Notes: generated by a model not told the origin, from the sequence alone. Positions 50,350-60,211 are shown, counted from the stretch's first letter. The stretch is DNA of 64,000 nt from Vagococcus allomyrinae (GCF_017829975.1 NZ_JAEEGA010000014.1:106977-170976); one strand, 5' to 3'. Numbers and translations: made by a program.

Positions 50350-50435
50350 CCGAGGTTAAATGAAGAAAGATGGCTTATTCTATTAATATAAAGTGAACGA
50401 GTGTGCCTGGCTGTACACTAAAAGGGGAATCTGCT

Positions 50436-52781
50436 ATGACGAAAGAACATCGGTATTTAGGACTAAGCTATGCTGAAGTCGAAGAGCGTAAAGGGCGTGG
50501 TGAAAGTAACGAAGCTTTGCCACCAATGACTCGAAGTTTGAAACAAATATTTTTAGAAAATAGCCTGACGCTATTTAATTTCATTAACATTGTTATTGCA
50601 GGTTTTGTTATCTATACAGGCAGTTATAAAAATTTACTCTTTCTCGGGGTGATCATCGTCAATACCACGGTGGGGATTTTCCAAGAGTTACGAGCCAAAA
50701 AAAATGTGGATGAATTGGCCCTATTAAATCAAGCTAAGGCGACCGTTATAAGGAATGGTCAGCAAGAGGAGGTTTCGCAAGGGGAAATTGTTAAAAATGA
50801 CTTATTGATGATCAAGCGGGGGCAACAAATTGTGGTTGATGGGCAAGTGATTCGAACTAGTGGGATCGAGTGCGATGAATCCCAATTGACAGGTGAAGCT
50901 GATCCTGTGATTAAAGATGAAGGGGACACCGTTTATTCTGGGAGTTTTGTTGTTAGTGGCAATGCGCTTATTGAGGCGACAAAGGTTGGCAAAGAGAGCT
51001 ACAGTTCTAAACTAGCCCTTGAAGCCAAAGGGGAAAAAAGCATCTACAGCGAATTAGTTCAAACGATGAAAAAGATTATTCGTATTTTGACCTTTGGCAT
51101 TATTCCTGTGGGGGCGTTACTATTTTTATCTAGTATGTTAGGAGATATGACCGTTAATCAGGCCATTTTAGGTTCGACTGCCGCGATGATTGGGATGATT
51201 CCTGAAGGCTTAGTTTTATTAACAACGGTCGCTTTGGCTGTCGGCGTTATTCGGTTAACGCAGAAAAGAGTCCTCGTTAAAACCATGGGATCAATTGAAA
51301 CGCTGGCACGGGTAAATATTTTATGTTTGGATAAAACTGGAACATTGACAAGTGGTGAGTTAAAGATTTTGAAAACCGATGTTATCGGTAAATTGACCCC
51401 GAAAGAATTTGGCGCAATGATCGGTCATGTGGCCCATGATCTAAATGAAGATAATGCAACAGGCTTAGCGCTGATGAAAGCATTCCCGGTAACAGCTGAT
51501 AGTTGGCCCATCACCAAAACAATCCCTTTTTCTTCGGCACGTAAATGGAGTGCCATCGAGTATCAACAGAAGGGAAGTGTGGTGATTGGAGCACCGGAAT
51601 ATTTGTTTGATTCTTTTAATAAAGAGTTAACAGAGCGGATGCATCTTGCGACTACCGAAGGTTTGCGAGTTTTGGCGATTGCCACAAGTCAAGAAGCCAT
51701 TATTGAACAAGATCTGCCGCATTCCTTAAATTTAGAAGGTCTGATTTTTTTAGAAGATGAAATACGGGCGGAGGCGCCGCAAACTCTTCATTATTTTATG
51801 GAGCAAGAGGTTGAGATCTGCATTATTTCAGGAGATCATCCTCAAACAGTGGCTCAAATAGCCAAGCGGGCAGGTGTTAAAAATAGTGACAAGTTGATTG
51901 ATATGAGTAAAGTATCTGAGAAAATTAACTATCAAACCCTCGTCCGAGAAAATCGGGTTTTTGGTCGGGTAAGTCCCGAACAAAAGCGTTCCTTAGTAGA
52001 AGCCTTGCAAGCAAATGGGATGACTGTCGGGATGACGGGAGATGGTGTTAATGATATTCTTGCTTTGAAGAAAGCCGATTGTAGTATTGTGATGGCTAAT
52101 GGGAGTGATGCAACCAAGGGAATTGCGGATTTTGTGTTATTGGATTCCAACTTTGATTCCATGGTAGGGGTTGTCTTAGAAGGGCGGAAAGTTGTCAATA
52201 ATATTCAGCGCGTGGCTTCCCTCTATTTAACCAAAACGATTTATTCAATTTTATTGGCGGCCCTGTTTATTTTTATTTCCTCTCCTTACCCATTTCAACC
52301 GATTCAACTAAGTCCCATAAGCACTTTGACTGTTGGCATTCCGTCATTTTTCTTGGCGTTACGTCCCAATGTAGCGCCCATCAAAGGCCGTTTTTTTCAA
52401 AATGTGCTGGAACCGGCTTTCGCAAGTGGTTTAAGTGTAGTTATTTTTGCCATGGGGATTTTGTTTCTGGGCAATCAGTTTGGCTGGCGCTATGAAGAGA
52501 CATCAACGGTGACGGTTTGGATGACTGGCATGGTGTGTTTTGTGGCATTGTATTATGTGTCAAAACCGAGTAATTGGAAAATTATGACAATGATCAGTCT
52601 GTTATTTAGTTTGTTTTTAGTGTTATTTATCTTTTTTGGGCGTATCTTTTCCCTAGTAAGTCTGTTCCAATGGCATCTGGCTGTTGTCTACGTCCCGATG
52701 ATGCTTGGGGTAATCCCACTTTTTTATGGGTTAAAATATATCGCCCATCGTTTGTTAGGAAATCACCATTACGCTAAATAA
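50436..52781 (+). CDS. Cation-transporting P-type ATPase (CtpE-like)
   Basis: 781 aa. Phosphorylation motif LCLDKTGTLTSGE, actuator loop ESQLTGEADPV, hinge MTGDGVNDILALKKADCSIV, and TM4 MIGMIPEGLVLLTTVAL. The TM4 PEGL motif and short length match the CtpE/YoaB group, reported to move Ca2+; other divalent cations or K+ cannot be excluded. About ten helices. Start ATG at 50436 follows AAAAGGGGAATC. Single-gene unit with a terminator at 52904. Confidence 0.85.
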   Translation: MTKEHRYLGLSYAEVEERKGRGESNEALPPMTRSLKQIFLENSLTLFNFINIVIAGFVIYTGSYKNLLFLGVIIVNTTVGIFQELRAKKNVDELALLNQAKATVIRNGQQEEVSQGEIVKNDLLMIKRGQQIVVDGQVIRTSGIECDESQLTGEADPVIKDEGDTVYSGSFVVSGNALIEATKVGKESYSSKLALEAKGEKSIYSELVQTMKKIIRILTFGIIPVGALLFLSSMLGDMTVNQAILGSTAAMIGMIPEGLVLLTTVALAVGVIRLTQKRVLVKTMGSIETLARVNILCLDKTGTLTSGELKILKTDVIGKLTPKEFGAMIGHVAHDLNEDNATGLALMKAFPVTADSWPITKTIPFSSARKWSAIEYQQKGSVVIGAPEYLFDSFNKELTERMHLATTEGLRVLAIATSQEAIIEQDLPHSLNLEGLIFLEDEIRAEAPQTLHYFMEQEVEICIISGDHPQTVAQIAKRAGVKNSDKLIDMSKVSEKINYQTLVRENRVFGRVSPEQKRSLVEALQANGMTVGMTGDGVNDILALKKADCSIVMANGSDATKGIADFVLLDSNFDSMVGVVLEGRKVVNNIQRVASLYLTKTIYSILLAALFIFISSPYPFQPIQLSPISTLTVGIPSFFLALRPNVAPIKGRFFQNVLEPAFASGLSVVIFAMGILFLGNQFGWRYEETSTVTVWMTGMVCFVALYYVSKPSNWKIMTMISLLFSLFLVLFIFFGRIFSLVSLFQWHLAVVYVPMMLGVIPLFYGLKYIAHRLLGNHHYAK

Positions 52782-52830
52782 CAGAGTCTTCGATTAGTGT
52801 AAATGTTGTTAGTGCTCGGAGACAAGTTAA

Positions 52831-52905
52831 ACAAAGCATTGGCACAAAGTTGTTGAGGCTACTGTTCAGGCCGAACAATTTGGAGCCTTGATGATGGGGA
52901 AATAA
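52831..52905 (+). pseudogene. Short coding-like remnant before a terminator
   Basis: The frame open from 52831 reads KHWHKVVEATVQAEQFGALM, then MGK and TAA at 52903-52905, directly abutting the terminator stem. No start codon or ribosome site. It looks like the C-terminal stub of a lost gene. Family not recognised. Confidence 0.3.
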
Positions 52906-52950
52906 AAGGTAAAACAAGTCAGCGCGTTTGGTTGGCTTGTTTTACCTTTT
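52904..52950 (+). terminator. Strong terminator after the P-type ATPase region
   Basis: AAAAGGTAAAACAAG (52904-52918) pairs perfectly with CTTGTTTTACCTTTT (52936-52950). Confidence 0.9.
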
Positions 52951-53084
52951 TGGCAATCATCAATGACTAGAATTTCCCTGATAGTAGTGCTAAACTAATA
53001 GAGTGGGGATCTAGGAAGGCCAGCTTGGAATGTTTAGTCGGTTTTCCAAAATAGAATGACCAAGAGTTGTTTTTTTGTTTTTAA

Positions 53085-53168
53085 CTTTATAGGAAAGTCT
53101 AAAACTTTCTCTATATCGTAGCTTGGATCCAGCTTTGCGAGGCAACATCTCGTTGAGCTTTTCTTATT
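53085..53168 (+). repeat. Dispersed intergenic repeat, copy A
   Basis: CTTTATAGGAAAGT, a short spacer, AACTTTCTCTATATCGTA (core to 53120), variable middle, then AGCTTTTCTTATT (53156-53168). GAAAGT and ACTTTC can pair as a small hairpin; GAG/CTC and AGCT pair in the middle part. It lies in the leader region 50 bp before mgtC. The rest of the 435-bp gap holds a remnant, a terminator and no gene. Confidence 0.78.
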
Positions 53169-53216
53169 CGAAGTCTTTGAAGGTGAGACTGATTATTTTT
53201 TAGAAAGGAGGAACTA

Positions 53217-53909
53217 ATGACTGTATTGGAAATTATTGAGCGATTATTAATTGCCGTGGCTATATCTGGTGCGATTGGCTTTGATCGCGAATTCAAAAAT
53301 CGTCCAGCAGGCATCCGAACGCATATCTTAGTATGTGTCGGAGCGACAGTTGTGGCTTTGATGCAAGATCAAATTTCCATTGATGCCCTAAATATCGCCA
53401 CCAATCAACCTGAATTAGCAGGCGTTGTCCGTTCGGATCAAGCGCGGCTAATCGCGCAAGTTATCAGTGGGATTGGATTTTTAGGGGCAGGCACGATCAT
53501 TGTAACCAAACGTTCGGTTATGGGCCTAACGACTGCGGCATCACTTTGGACAGTGGCCTGTTTAGGAATCGCCACCGGGATGGGCTACTATCAAATTGCC
53601 ATTGCCGGATTTATCACGATTCAATTGACCTTGTCTTTATTGAAAAAAATTATTATCATGCCATCGATGAAAAAACTTGAAGTTAAATACGTTCATCGAG
53701 TAGAAACCAAAGAATTTATTACCGATTATTTTGCCGAAAACCATGTAGAGGTCAAAGATGTCAACTTTGATGTGGATCTTGTGGACGAACGGCGCATTTA
53801 CACCAATCTATATACGATTGAGTTGCCTCGTGGCAAGAATTTTGCCGATTTAATTGAGGATTTATCCATTCACGAAAATGTCATGAAAATTCGTTTAGTG
53901 GATGTTTAG
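53217..53909 (+). CDS. MgtC/SapB family membrane protein
   Basis: 230 aa. Four to five helices with AVAISGAIGFDREFKNRPAG, then IRTHILVCVGAT and ISGIGFLGAGTIIV, the conserved MgtC core, followed by a soluble ACT-like C-terminal domain (from about residue 145). Linked in other bacteria to Mg2+ homeostasis and acid survival. AAAGGAGG precedes the ATG. The phosphatase gene follows after 27 bp. Confidence 0.9.
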   Translation: MTVLEIIERLLIAVAISGAIGFDREFKNRPAGIRTHILVCVGATVVALMQDQISIDALNIATNQPELAGVVRSDQARLIAQVISGIGFLGAGTIIVTKRSVMGLTTAASLWTVACLGIATGMGYYQIAIAGFITIQLTLSLLKKIIIMPSMKKLEVKYVHRVETKEFITDYFAENHVEVKDVNFDVDLVDERRIYTNLYTIELPRGKNFADLIEDLSIHENVMKIRLVDV

Positions 53910-53936
53910 TATGAGTGTTAAGGAAGGAAGAATAGG

Positions 53937-54683
53937 ATGAAGACATTAGTTAATTTTAGAGATGCAGGCGGGTATCAGACTGCTGAGGGTCACAAGGTAA
54001 AAACTGGCAAGATTTATCGAAGCGGCGAAATTGTTGATTTATCGGTGGAGGATAAAGACAAGTTTGTCAATGAGTACGGCATTAAAACGATATTTGACTT
54101 ACGCGGTGCCAGTGAGTTGGCAGAACGTCCCGATGATACATTTGCAGGCACTCATTACATTAATTTGGATATTATGAAAGATTTAGATGGACAGTCATCA
54201 AGCTTGGAAGATTTAACAGCGGAACCGACATCGGCCGACGATCATATGAAATCTCTTTATCAGGGAATGATTTTATCGAAATCTGGTCAGAATGGCTATC
54301 GTCAGTTTTTAGAGCAAGTGGCGAGCAGTGATGACCCTTTTATCTTTCATTGTTTTGCTGGTAAAGATCGGACAGGCGTGGCGGCAGCTCTTGTGTTGGA
54401 TTTATTAGAAGTCTCAAAAGTTGACATTTACGCGGATTATTTAAAAACCAACCAGATGCGTAAAGCAGCCAACGACCTATTGATTGCAGGGATGCGCGAA
54501 AAAGGGATGGACGAGGCACAATTAAAAGAAGTTGAAACGATGATGTATGTGAAAAAAGATTATTTGGATGTTGCTTATGAGACGATGAATGCCGAGTTTG
54601 GTGGGCTAAAAGGATTTGTTAAGGATGGCTTAGGCCTATCTGATAATCTTGTGAAAGATTTAAAAACATTATATACTGTATAA
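53937..54683 (+). CDS. Tyrosine-protein phosphatase (PTP/DSP, Tyr_phosphatase3)
   Basis: 248 aa. FRDAGGYQT at the N-terminus and the P-loop HCFAGKDRTGVAAA (Cys and Arg of CX5R) identify the LipA/MptpB-like family of tyrosine or phosphoinositide phosphatases. No signal peptide, so cytoplasmic or secreted non-classically. Probably cotranscribed with mgtC; a functional link is not known. Confidence 0.9.
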   Translation: MKTLVNFRDAGGYQTAEGHKVKTGKIYRSGEIVDLSVEDKDKFVNEYGIKTIFDLRGASELAERPDDTFAGTHYINLDIMKDLDGQSSSLEDLTAEPTSADDHMKSLYQGMILSKSGQNGYRQFLEQVASSDDPFIFHCFAGKDRTGVAAALVLDLLEVSKVDIYADYLKTNQMRKAANDLLIAGMREKGMDEAQLKEVETMMYVKKDYLDVAYETMNAEFGGLKGFVKDGLGLSDNLVKDLKTLYTV

Positions 54684-54693
54684 TAAATAGACG

Positions 54694-54722
54694 AACTATT
54701 CTTTGGTCAACAAGGAATAGTT
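54694..54722 (+). terminator. Terminator after the phosphatase gene
   Basis: AACTATTCTTTG (54694-54705) pairs with CAAGGAATAGTT (54711-54722, one G-U) and is followed by TTTGTTTAATCTTT. Confidence 0.8.
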
Positions 54723-54835
54723 TTTGTTTAATCTTTGCTATTAGCTAGTCCGACAGATAGTTGCTGCGATCATTTAATGGGAACTATCGCGTGAATTATT
54801 AGAACAAAAATTAATGAATAGAAGTGTTTAATTTT

Positions 54836-56215
54836 ATGGAAGAAATAATCATTTTACATACCAACGATCTCCATTCCCATTTTGAAAAATGGCCGCGGAT
54901 TCGTCGCTATCTATTGACAGAAAAAGATCGTTTGGAAGAGTTAGGAAAAACCGTTATTACGTTGGATTTAGGGGATTTTTCTGACAGGGTACACCCCTTG
55001 ACGGAAGCGACTGATGGCAAAGCCAATACTGTTTTGATGAATCAAGTTCATTATGATCTGGTGACGATTGGGAATAATGAAGGGATTGGCAATAGCCATG
55101 AGCAGTTAAATCGGTTATATGATGAGGCAAATTTTAACGTATTGCTGGCTAATGTAAAGGCGGCGGGTGGTAGTCAGTTCCCTAGTTGGGCTTCACCTTC
55201 TCAAATCATGACAAGTAAAGACGGCACCAAAATAGGGTTTATGGCGTTAACAGCTCCCTTTCCTTTAACTTATAACCCAAATGGTTGGGATGTTTTTGAA
55301 GTAGACGAGGTCTTACCTGGATTGCTGAAAGACCTTAGCTCACGATCGGATGTTCTTGTTTTGATGTCCCATCTCGGCATTGAAGAGGAGACGCGGATTG
55401 CTCAAACATACCCTGAAATTGATGTGATTCTAGGCTCACATACTCATCATTTATTTGTTGATGGCATGCTAGTTGGCACGACGTTGCTGGCTGCCGCTGG
55501 TAAATTTGGTCGCTATGTCGGAAAGGTGACATTAGAATTAGACAATCATCAACTGGTGGACAAAAAAGCCAGCGTTCAAGTCACAAAGGAGTTACCAGAA
55601 TATCGGGAAGATCTTGATGAAATTGACGGGTACCTGGCTGAAGGCCAGCGCTTGTTACACGCACAAGTGGTTGGGCAATTGCCGAGGGAGTTGAGTGCGG
55701 ATCCCCGTGTGCCAAATGGGTTACTTGATTTTGCTTTAAAGGCCATCGCTCATTATGGGCAAGTAGACGCGGCTATCTTAAACTCTGGTCTGTTTTTGGA
55801 AACCTTAAAGGCCGGCAGAGTAACGAAAGATGATCTTCATCGTTGTTTGCCCCATCCGATGCATTTGGTTAAAGTGACCTTAACTGGTGAAGACTTAACG
55901 TCATTAGTGGCAGAATTGAGGCGAGAAAAAGACGCATTGCGTGACTTTCCAATCGTTGGCATGGGATTTCGCGGAAAAATATTTGGTGAACTAAGAAGCC
56001 TAGGGCTGAGTTGGGAAGATCGTAGTCAGCCGATTCGTTGGCAAGGTTTGCCATTAGAAAAGCGACAACACTATTCTTTTGTAACAGTCGATCATTTGAT
56101 GTTTATTCCTTTTTTTCCGACAATTCGCGAAAAAGGCCAGATCGAGATGTTATTTCCCGATTTTTTACGACACGTTATTGGCGACTATTTGGAAGAATAC
56201 TATCCTTGTCATTAA
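54836..56215 (+). CDS. Metallophosphatase / 5'-nucleotidase family (YunD-like)
   Basis: 459 aa. ILHTNDLHSHFEKWPRI, LDLGDFSD, GNNEG and LGSHTHH are the dinuclear-metal motifs of the calcineurin-like phosphoesterase domain; the 5'-nucleotidase C-terminal domain follows (about 270-450). No signal peptide, unlike UshA. YunD sits near yutD, yutF and yumC genes in Bacillus, as it does here. No strong ribosome site precedes either ATG 54836 or GTG 54824; 54836 is chosen because its N-terminus matches the family. Confidence 0.87.
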   Translation: MEEIIILHTNDLHSHFEKWPRIRRYLLTEKDRLEELGKTVITLDLGDFSDRVHPLTEATDGKANTVLMNQVHYDLVTIGNNEGIGNSHEQLNRLYDEANFNVLLANVKAAGGSQFPSWASPSQIMTSKDGTKIGFMALTAPFPLTYNPNGWDVFEVDEVLPGLLKDLSSRSDVLVLMSHLGIEEETRIAQTYPEIDVILGSHTHHLFVDGMLVGTTLLAAAGKFGRYVGKVTLELDNHQLVDKKASVQVTKELPEYREDLDEIDGYLAEGQRLLHAQVVGQLPRELSADPRVPNGLLDFALKAIAHYGQVDAAILNSGLFLETLKAGRVTKDDLHRCLPHPMHLVKVTLTGEDLTSLVAELRREKDALRDFPIVGMGFRGKIFGELRSLGLSWEDRSQPIRWQGLPLEKRQHYSFVTVDHLMFIPFFPTIREKGQIEMLFPDFLRHVIGDYLEEYYPCH

Positions 56216-56259
56216 AAAAAGGCTATAATAACTTTAAATGAATAATAGGCGGTGACACT

Positions 56260-56931
56260 ATGGAAACAATGAACGAAGAACAAGGGACTGAGAAGTCAAT
56301 AACAGATGAGATTGAATCAGTTTTAACGGATATCGCCACGGATGCTCCTGCTGAAAAAGAGAAAAAGCAACGGATAACACTCATTGAGGAAGATATTGTC
56401 ATGATTGATCAGCGTAAATATCGCTTAGTTGAAAATTATCGTGAGGCTTTTGACATTGAAAAAATGAATGAGCGATACAGTGATGTGCTAAATCGTTACG
56501 ATTATATTGTTGGAGATATTGGTTTTGAGCAATTGCGTTTAAAAGGCTTTTTTTCTGAGACACAAAAACGGATGCCGGTGGAGCAGCGGATCGGTTCATT
56601 GCAAGATTATCTCTATGAGTATTGTAACTTTGGCTGTGCTTATTTTGTGCTAGAGCGTGAAGGGGCTGGAACGCGAAAAGAAAAACCGCAAAATCGCAAC
56701 AAGCGCAATAATCGCAAAAACACTCAAAAACCAACCCAACCAGCTCACATTCAAGAGAAGCAAGGCAAAGCGAGCGAGAAACCAACCCCTCGTAATAAAA
56801 AAGCGCCTGTGATAAAAAATCGTCAGGATAAAGAGCGAAGCCAAGCTAAAAAAAAGGCGGAAACTAAGCCCATCCCTAAGAAAGCAACAGACAAGAAGCG
56901 CGGGTTTACCATTCGGCAAAAAGATGAGTAA
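56260..56931 (+). CDS. yutD: YutD family protein with basic C-terminal extension
   Basis: 223 aa. The conserved YutD core spans about residues 42-140 (YRLVENYREAFDIEKMNERY, DIGFEQLRLKGFF, YLYEYCNFGCAYFVLER). It is preceded by a 40-residue acidic region and followed by an 80-residue Lys/Arg/Asn/Gln-rich tail that is probably disordered and nucleic-acid binding. Function of YutD is unknown. Confidence 0.85.
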   Translation: METMNEEQGTEKSITDEIESVLTDIATDAPAEKEKKQRITLIEEDIVMIDQRKYRLVENYREAFDIEKMNERYSDVLNRYDYIVGDIGFEQLRLKGFFSETQKRMPVEQRIGSLQDYLYEYCNFGCAYFVLEREGAGTRKEKPQNRNKRNNRKNTQKPTQPAHIQEKQGKASEKPTPRNKKAPVIKNRQDKERSQAKKKAETKPIPKKATDKKRGFTIRQKDE

Positions 56932-56946
56932 CTCATAGCAGTAAAG

Positions 56947-56990
56947 ATCTACTAAGAAGATACGTGGTATCCTTTAGTGGATTTTCTGTT
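56947..56990 (+). terminator. Terminator after yutD
   Basis: ATCTACTAA (56947-56955) pairs with TTAGTGGAT (56974-56982, one G-U), GATAC/GTATC inside; followed by TTTCTGTTTT. Confidence 0.7.
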
Positions 56991-57037
56991 TTATGGGAAA
57001 CATGATGGCTGTTATTAGCAATAGATAGGAGTTTCAA

Positions 57038-57802
57038 ATGAGATATCAAGGGTATTTAATTGATTTAGATGGTACCATCTACTTAGGGAAAGAGCCTATT
57101 CCAGCAGGGAAACGCTTTATAGAGCGACTAGAAAAGGCAGGAATTCCCTATTTATTTGTGACAAACAATACGACGAAACGTCCTCAAGCAGTTCGTCAGA
57201 ATTTAGCCGATAATTTTGAGATTCAGGTCCCTTTGGCAACTATTTATACGGCGACCTTAGCAACCATTGATTATATGGCTGCGAAGGGATTGGGAAAGAA
57301 AGTCTATGTGATTGGTGAAGCGGGGCTTGTGGAGATGATTCTTGAGGCGGGGTATGAGTTGGAAGAAGTGGAACCAGATTACGTGGTTGTAGGTCTGGAC
57401 AGTGATGTGACCTATGAAAAATTGACGGTGGCCACTTTGGCTATTCAAAAGGGCGCTCATTTTATTGGAACCAACCCCGATAAGAATATTCCGACAGAGC
57501 GCGGTTTGGTTCCGGGCGCCGGTTCCTTGTTGGCTCTTATTGAAACGGCTACTCGCGTGGCGCCAGTTATTATTGGCAAACCGCAAGCCATCATCATGGA
57601 GAAGTCATTGGAGCGATTGGGGTTGAATGCCGAGCAAGTCTTGATGGTCGGGGATAATTATGAAACAGATATTCAAGCCGGTCTGCAAAATGGCATCGAC
57701 ACTTTATTGGTTTTATCAGGTTTTACTCAAAAAGCGGATGTTGCGGCTCTTGTGAAAGCCCCAACGTTTATCGTGGATAGTTTGGATGATTGGAGTGTTT
57801 AG
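57038..57802 (+). CDS. HAD-IIA family phosphatase (NagD/YutF-like)
   Basis: 254 aa. [45 protein letters not shown] and [17 protein letters not shown] are the four HAD motifs in the TIGR01457 arrangement. Acts on nucleotides or sugar phosphates; exact substrate unknown. Stop and the next start are adjacent, so the following membrane protein is cotranscribed. Confidence 0.92.
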   Translation: MRYQGYLIDLDGTIYLGKEPIPAGKRFIERLEKAGIPYLFVTNNTTKRPQAVRQNLADNFEIQVPLATIYTATLATIDYMAAKGLGKKVYVIGEAGLVEMILEAGYELEEVEPDYVVVGLDSDVTYEKLTVATLAIQKGAHFIGTNPDKNIPTERGLVPGAGSLLALIETATRVAPVIIGKPQAIIMEKSLERLGLNAEQVLMVGDNYETDIQAGLQNGIDTLLVLSGFTQKADVAALVKAPTFIVDSLDDWSV

Positions 57803-58471
57803 ATGGCAAAACAAAAATGGCTTCATCGATTAGGGTTAGTTAGTTTGTTCTTAACCATTCTGACAATTGTGATTACTGTGACAATTAACGCCTATCCGCT
57901 GTATGTCTGGGATATTGGCCGTTTGGATATTTTAGATTGGGTAGATGTCTCCAAAGACACCTTGCTGTTAAATTATCGTGAGTTGATGAGATACTTAAAT
58001 AATCCTTTTGTAACTAAGTTAGTGTTACCTGATTTTCCCGTTTCAGATTCAGGTGCCTTTCATTTTTATGAGGTCAAGAAGCTGTTTATGTTAAACTATG
58101 GTGTGCTGTTAGTCACGATTATTCCCACGGTGGTTTACGTTAAACAGTTGGTCAAGCAAAGGCGTTTATGGCAATTGGTAAGACCTTTTCAATTTGCAGC
58201 GGTGATCCCTCTTATTTTGGGATTTATTATGGCAATTGGATTTGATGCTTTTTTTACAGCATTTCACGGTGTGTTTTTTAACAATGATGCATGGATTTTT
58301 GATCCAGCAACGGACCCGATTATCAATGCCCTGCCACAAGAATATTTTATGCACTGTTTCATTTTAGCGTTTGTCTTATTTGAGCTAGTTCTCTTAGTGG
58401 GGATTTATTTGGGGAAACGGGAAATGAGACGTAATATTGAAGTTTACAAAAAAGATGCTAGCGAAAGCTAA
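57803..58471 (+). CDS. TIGR01906 family integral membrane protein
   Basis: 222 aa. Four hydrophobic segments (about 12-32, 92-110, 132-152, 188-208) and a polar region with LLLNYRELMRYLNNPFV, conserved in this Lactobacillales family encoded next to the HAD phosphatase. Function unknown. Confidence 0.85.
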   Translation: MAKQKWLHRLGLVSLFLTILTIVITVTINAYPLYVWDIGRLDILDWVDVSKDTLLLNYRELMRYLNNPFVTKLVLPDFPVSDSGAFHFYEVKKLFMLNYGVLLVTIIPTVVYVKQLVKQRRLWQLVRPFQFAAVIPLILGFIMAIGFDAFFTAFHGVFFNNDAWIFDPATDPIINALPQEYFMHCFILAFVLFELVLLVGIYLGKREMRRNIEVYKKDASES

Positions 58472-58481
58472 CATCTTTTTT
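58447..58481 (+). terminator. Terminator overlapping the end of the TIGR01906 gene
   Basis: AAAAAAGATG-TAGC with GCTA-CATCTTTTTT around GAAA; the stop codon lies in the right arm. Confidence 0.8.
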
Positions 58482-58532
58482 GTCGTGATGAGTAAAGCGG
58501 TTTATTACAGGTGAGCCATTTCCCCCGCTAAA

Positions 58533-59021
58533 TTAGTCGGCTTGAGCGTGGGCGATTCGGCTGGCAGCAGCTGCTGCGATGGCTCCAACAATATCATCCA
58601 AGAAAGTATGAACATGTTCGTCATCATGTGAGTTCAGCTTAGCGAGAATGCCTGGTTTCACTTTGTCGATGTATCCATAGTTAGTAAAGCCGATGGAGCC
58701 GTAGACATTGACGATAGACAAGGCCATGATCTCATCAATCCCATAAAGCCCTTCATCCTCTGTTAAGATATCTTGCAGAGGACTTAGTAATTCGTTGTTC
58801 TCTGCAGAGATATCTAATTGAATGCCAGTAATAATGGTGTTTTGAACTTCGCGTTTTAGTAAGACTGCTTCGACGTTTTCAGCACACATGGCAAGCGTTA
58901 AATTGGGGACATAATCTTTTTGAAGGTAATACACCAGTTCAGCAATGTCTTCAATCGTTACTCCTCGTTGAAGCAATAAGTCACGGGCCGCTTTTTCTAA
59001 AAGATGTTTATCTATTTTCAT
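58533..59021 (-). CDS. pgpA: Phosphatidylglycerophosphatase A (PgpA/YutG)
   Basis: 162 aa. DEIMALSIVNVYGSIGFTNY and the C-terminal FLDDIVGAIAAAAASRIAH match the Gram-positive PgpA-like group, which lacks the extra membrane helices of the E. coli enzyme. Predicted to dephosphorylate phosphatidylglycerophosphate. N-terminal region (residues 1-60) is the YutG-specific helical part. Confidence 0.85.
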   Translation of the reverse strand: MKIDKHLLEKAARDLLLQRGVTIEDIAELVYYLQKDYVPNLTLAMCAENVEAVLLKREVQNTIITGIQLDISAENNELLSPLQDILTEDEGLYGIDEIMALSIVNVYGSIGFTNYGYIDKVKPGILAKLNSHDDEHVHTFLDDIVGAIAAAAASRIAHAQAD

Positions 59022-59107
59022 TTTTTATTCCTCACTTTTGCTTAGGTTTTAAGTTCTTCTTAATAGTACCTTGCCTTCTTCATAAAAAGCAAGTCGTGAG
59101 ACTAAAA

Positions 59108-59130
59108 GAGCCTAGCAAATAGCTAGGCTC
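59108..59130 (-). terminator. Terminator after yumC
   Basis: GAGCCTAGC (59108-59116) and GCTAGGCTC (59122-59130) around AAATA; minus-strand TTTTAGT follows. Confidence 0.82.
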
Positions 59131-59140
59131 AAAAGGATGG

Positions 59141-60139
59141 TTATTGTCCTTCGAACAAACTGGTACTGTGTGTGGGTTGGGTTCGGATGTCAGGGCGAAT
59201 GTAGTGAAGCGCATTATTAACAGCAGTTGGCGCTTCGCCAAATCCCGTGGCAATTAATTTGACTTTTCCCTCATAGGTACAAATATCCCCAGCGGCATAT
59301 ACCCCAGGCATTGAAGTAGACATATCGCTGCCGACCAAAATAGAGTGTCGTGAAAAATCCAAATCCCAATTTTTTATTTCGCCAAGAGACGAACTAAAGC
59401 CGTAATTGACGATTAATTCGTCAATGGGCATGATTTCCTGAAGGCTTTCCTTGGGATTGCTTAGTTTGATAGCGGATAAACCATGATTTTCTGTGATCAA
59501 TTCATCAACGACAAAGGGGGTTCTGACCTTTATTGAAGAATTAGTTAATAGCTGAACGCTGTGTTCGTGCGCTCTGAAATCCGGTCGACGATGAACTAGG
59601 GTAACGGTTTTAGCAATAGGTTCAAGCATTAAAGACCAATCGATGGCAGAATCACCGCCGCCGCAGATCATGACGTTCTTATCGCGAAACTTTTCAGTAT
59701 CGGTCACATAGTAATGGAGGGATTGGCCTTCTAGTTTATCCGCCTGTTCCATTTGCAGTTTTCGCGGTTGAAAAGCACCGTTACCAGCCGTTATGATGAC
59801 ACTATGTGACAAGTGTTCACCTGCTGTGGTCACGATTTTAATGATGTTATCCTCAACTTTGATTAAATCAAGGACTTCTTCTTCCAAACAAATGGTTTGC
59901 TCAAAGCGTTCGATTTGTTGAATCAGATTATTGACTAACTCACTGGCTTTTACATCTGGAAAACCAGCGATGTCATAAATTTTTTTTTCTGGGTAAAGCA
60001 TGGCAAGCTGCCCACCAAGTTGTGGCAAACTTTCAATGACCTTTGTTTTGGCTTGGCGCATGCCGGCATAAAAAGCCGCAAACAGACCAGTTGGGCCACC
60101 ACCAATAATGGTAATATCGTAAATTTCATTAGTTGACAT
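59141..60139 (-). CDS. Ferredoxin/flavodoxin-NADP reductase (YumC, TrxB-like)
   Basis: 332 aa. FAD-binding [24 protein letters not shown]-binding [16 protein letters not shown], and C-terminal [20 protein letters not shown]. The CxxC of thioredoxin reductase is absent, which separates YumC ferredoxin reductases from TrxB. GGAGG fits the ATG at 60139 (11 nt); a GTG at 60151 directly abuts it. Confidence 0.9.
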   Translation of the reverse strand: MSTNEIYDITIIGGGPTGLFAAFYAGMRQAKTKVIESLPQLGGQLAMLYPEKKIYDIAGFPDVKASELVNNLIQQIERFEQTICLEEEVLDLIKVEDNIIKIVTTAGEHLSHSVIITAGNGAFQPRKLQMEQADKLEGQSLHYYVTDTEKFRDKNVMICGGGDSAIDWSLMLEPIAKTVTLVHRRPDFRAHEHSVQLLTNSSIKVRTPFVVDELITENHGLSAIKLSNPKESLQEIMPIDELIVNYGFSSSLGEIKNWDLDFSRHSILVGSDMSTSMPGVYAAGDICTYEGKVKLIATGFGEAPTAVNNALHYIRPDIRTQPTHSTSLFEGQ

Positions 60140-60202
60140 CTTGTTACGCACCTCCGTTTCTTCGTTTGTATAGAATCAGCCATACAGCTTCAGTATAGAA
60201 TA

Positions 60203-60211
60203 ATTATAGCA
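60203..60211 (-). promoter_or_regulatory. Extended -10 of yumC
   Basis: Minus-strand TGCTATAAT. A 12-bp palindrome, TTTCGATCGAAA (60232-60243), lies between yumC and ppiB and may be a shared operator. Confidence 0.5.

Noticed and set aside
54824..54835. GTG start four codons upstream of the 5'-nucleotidase gene
   Set aside because: No better ribosome site, and the N-terminus from the ATG at 54836 matches the family start before the first strand.
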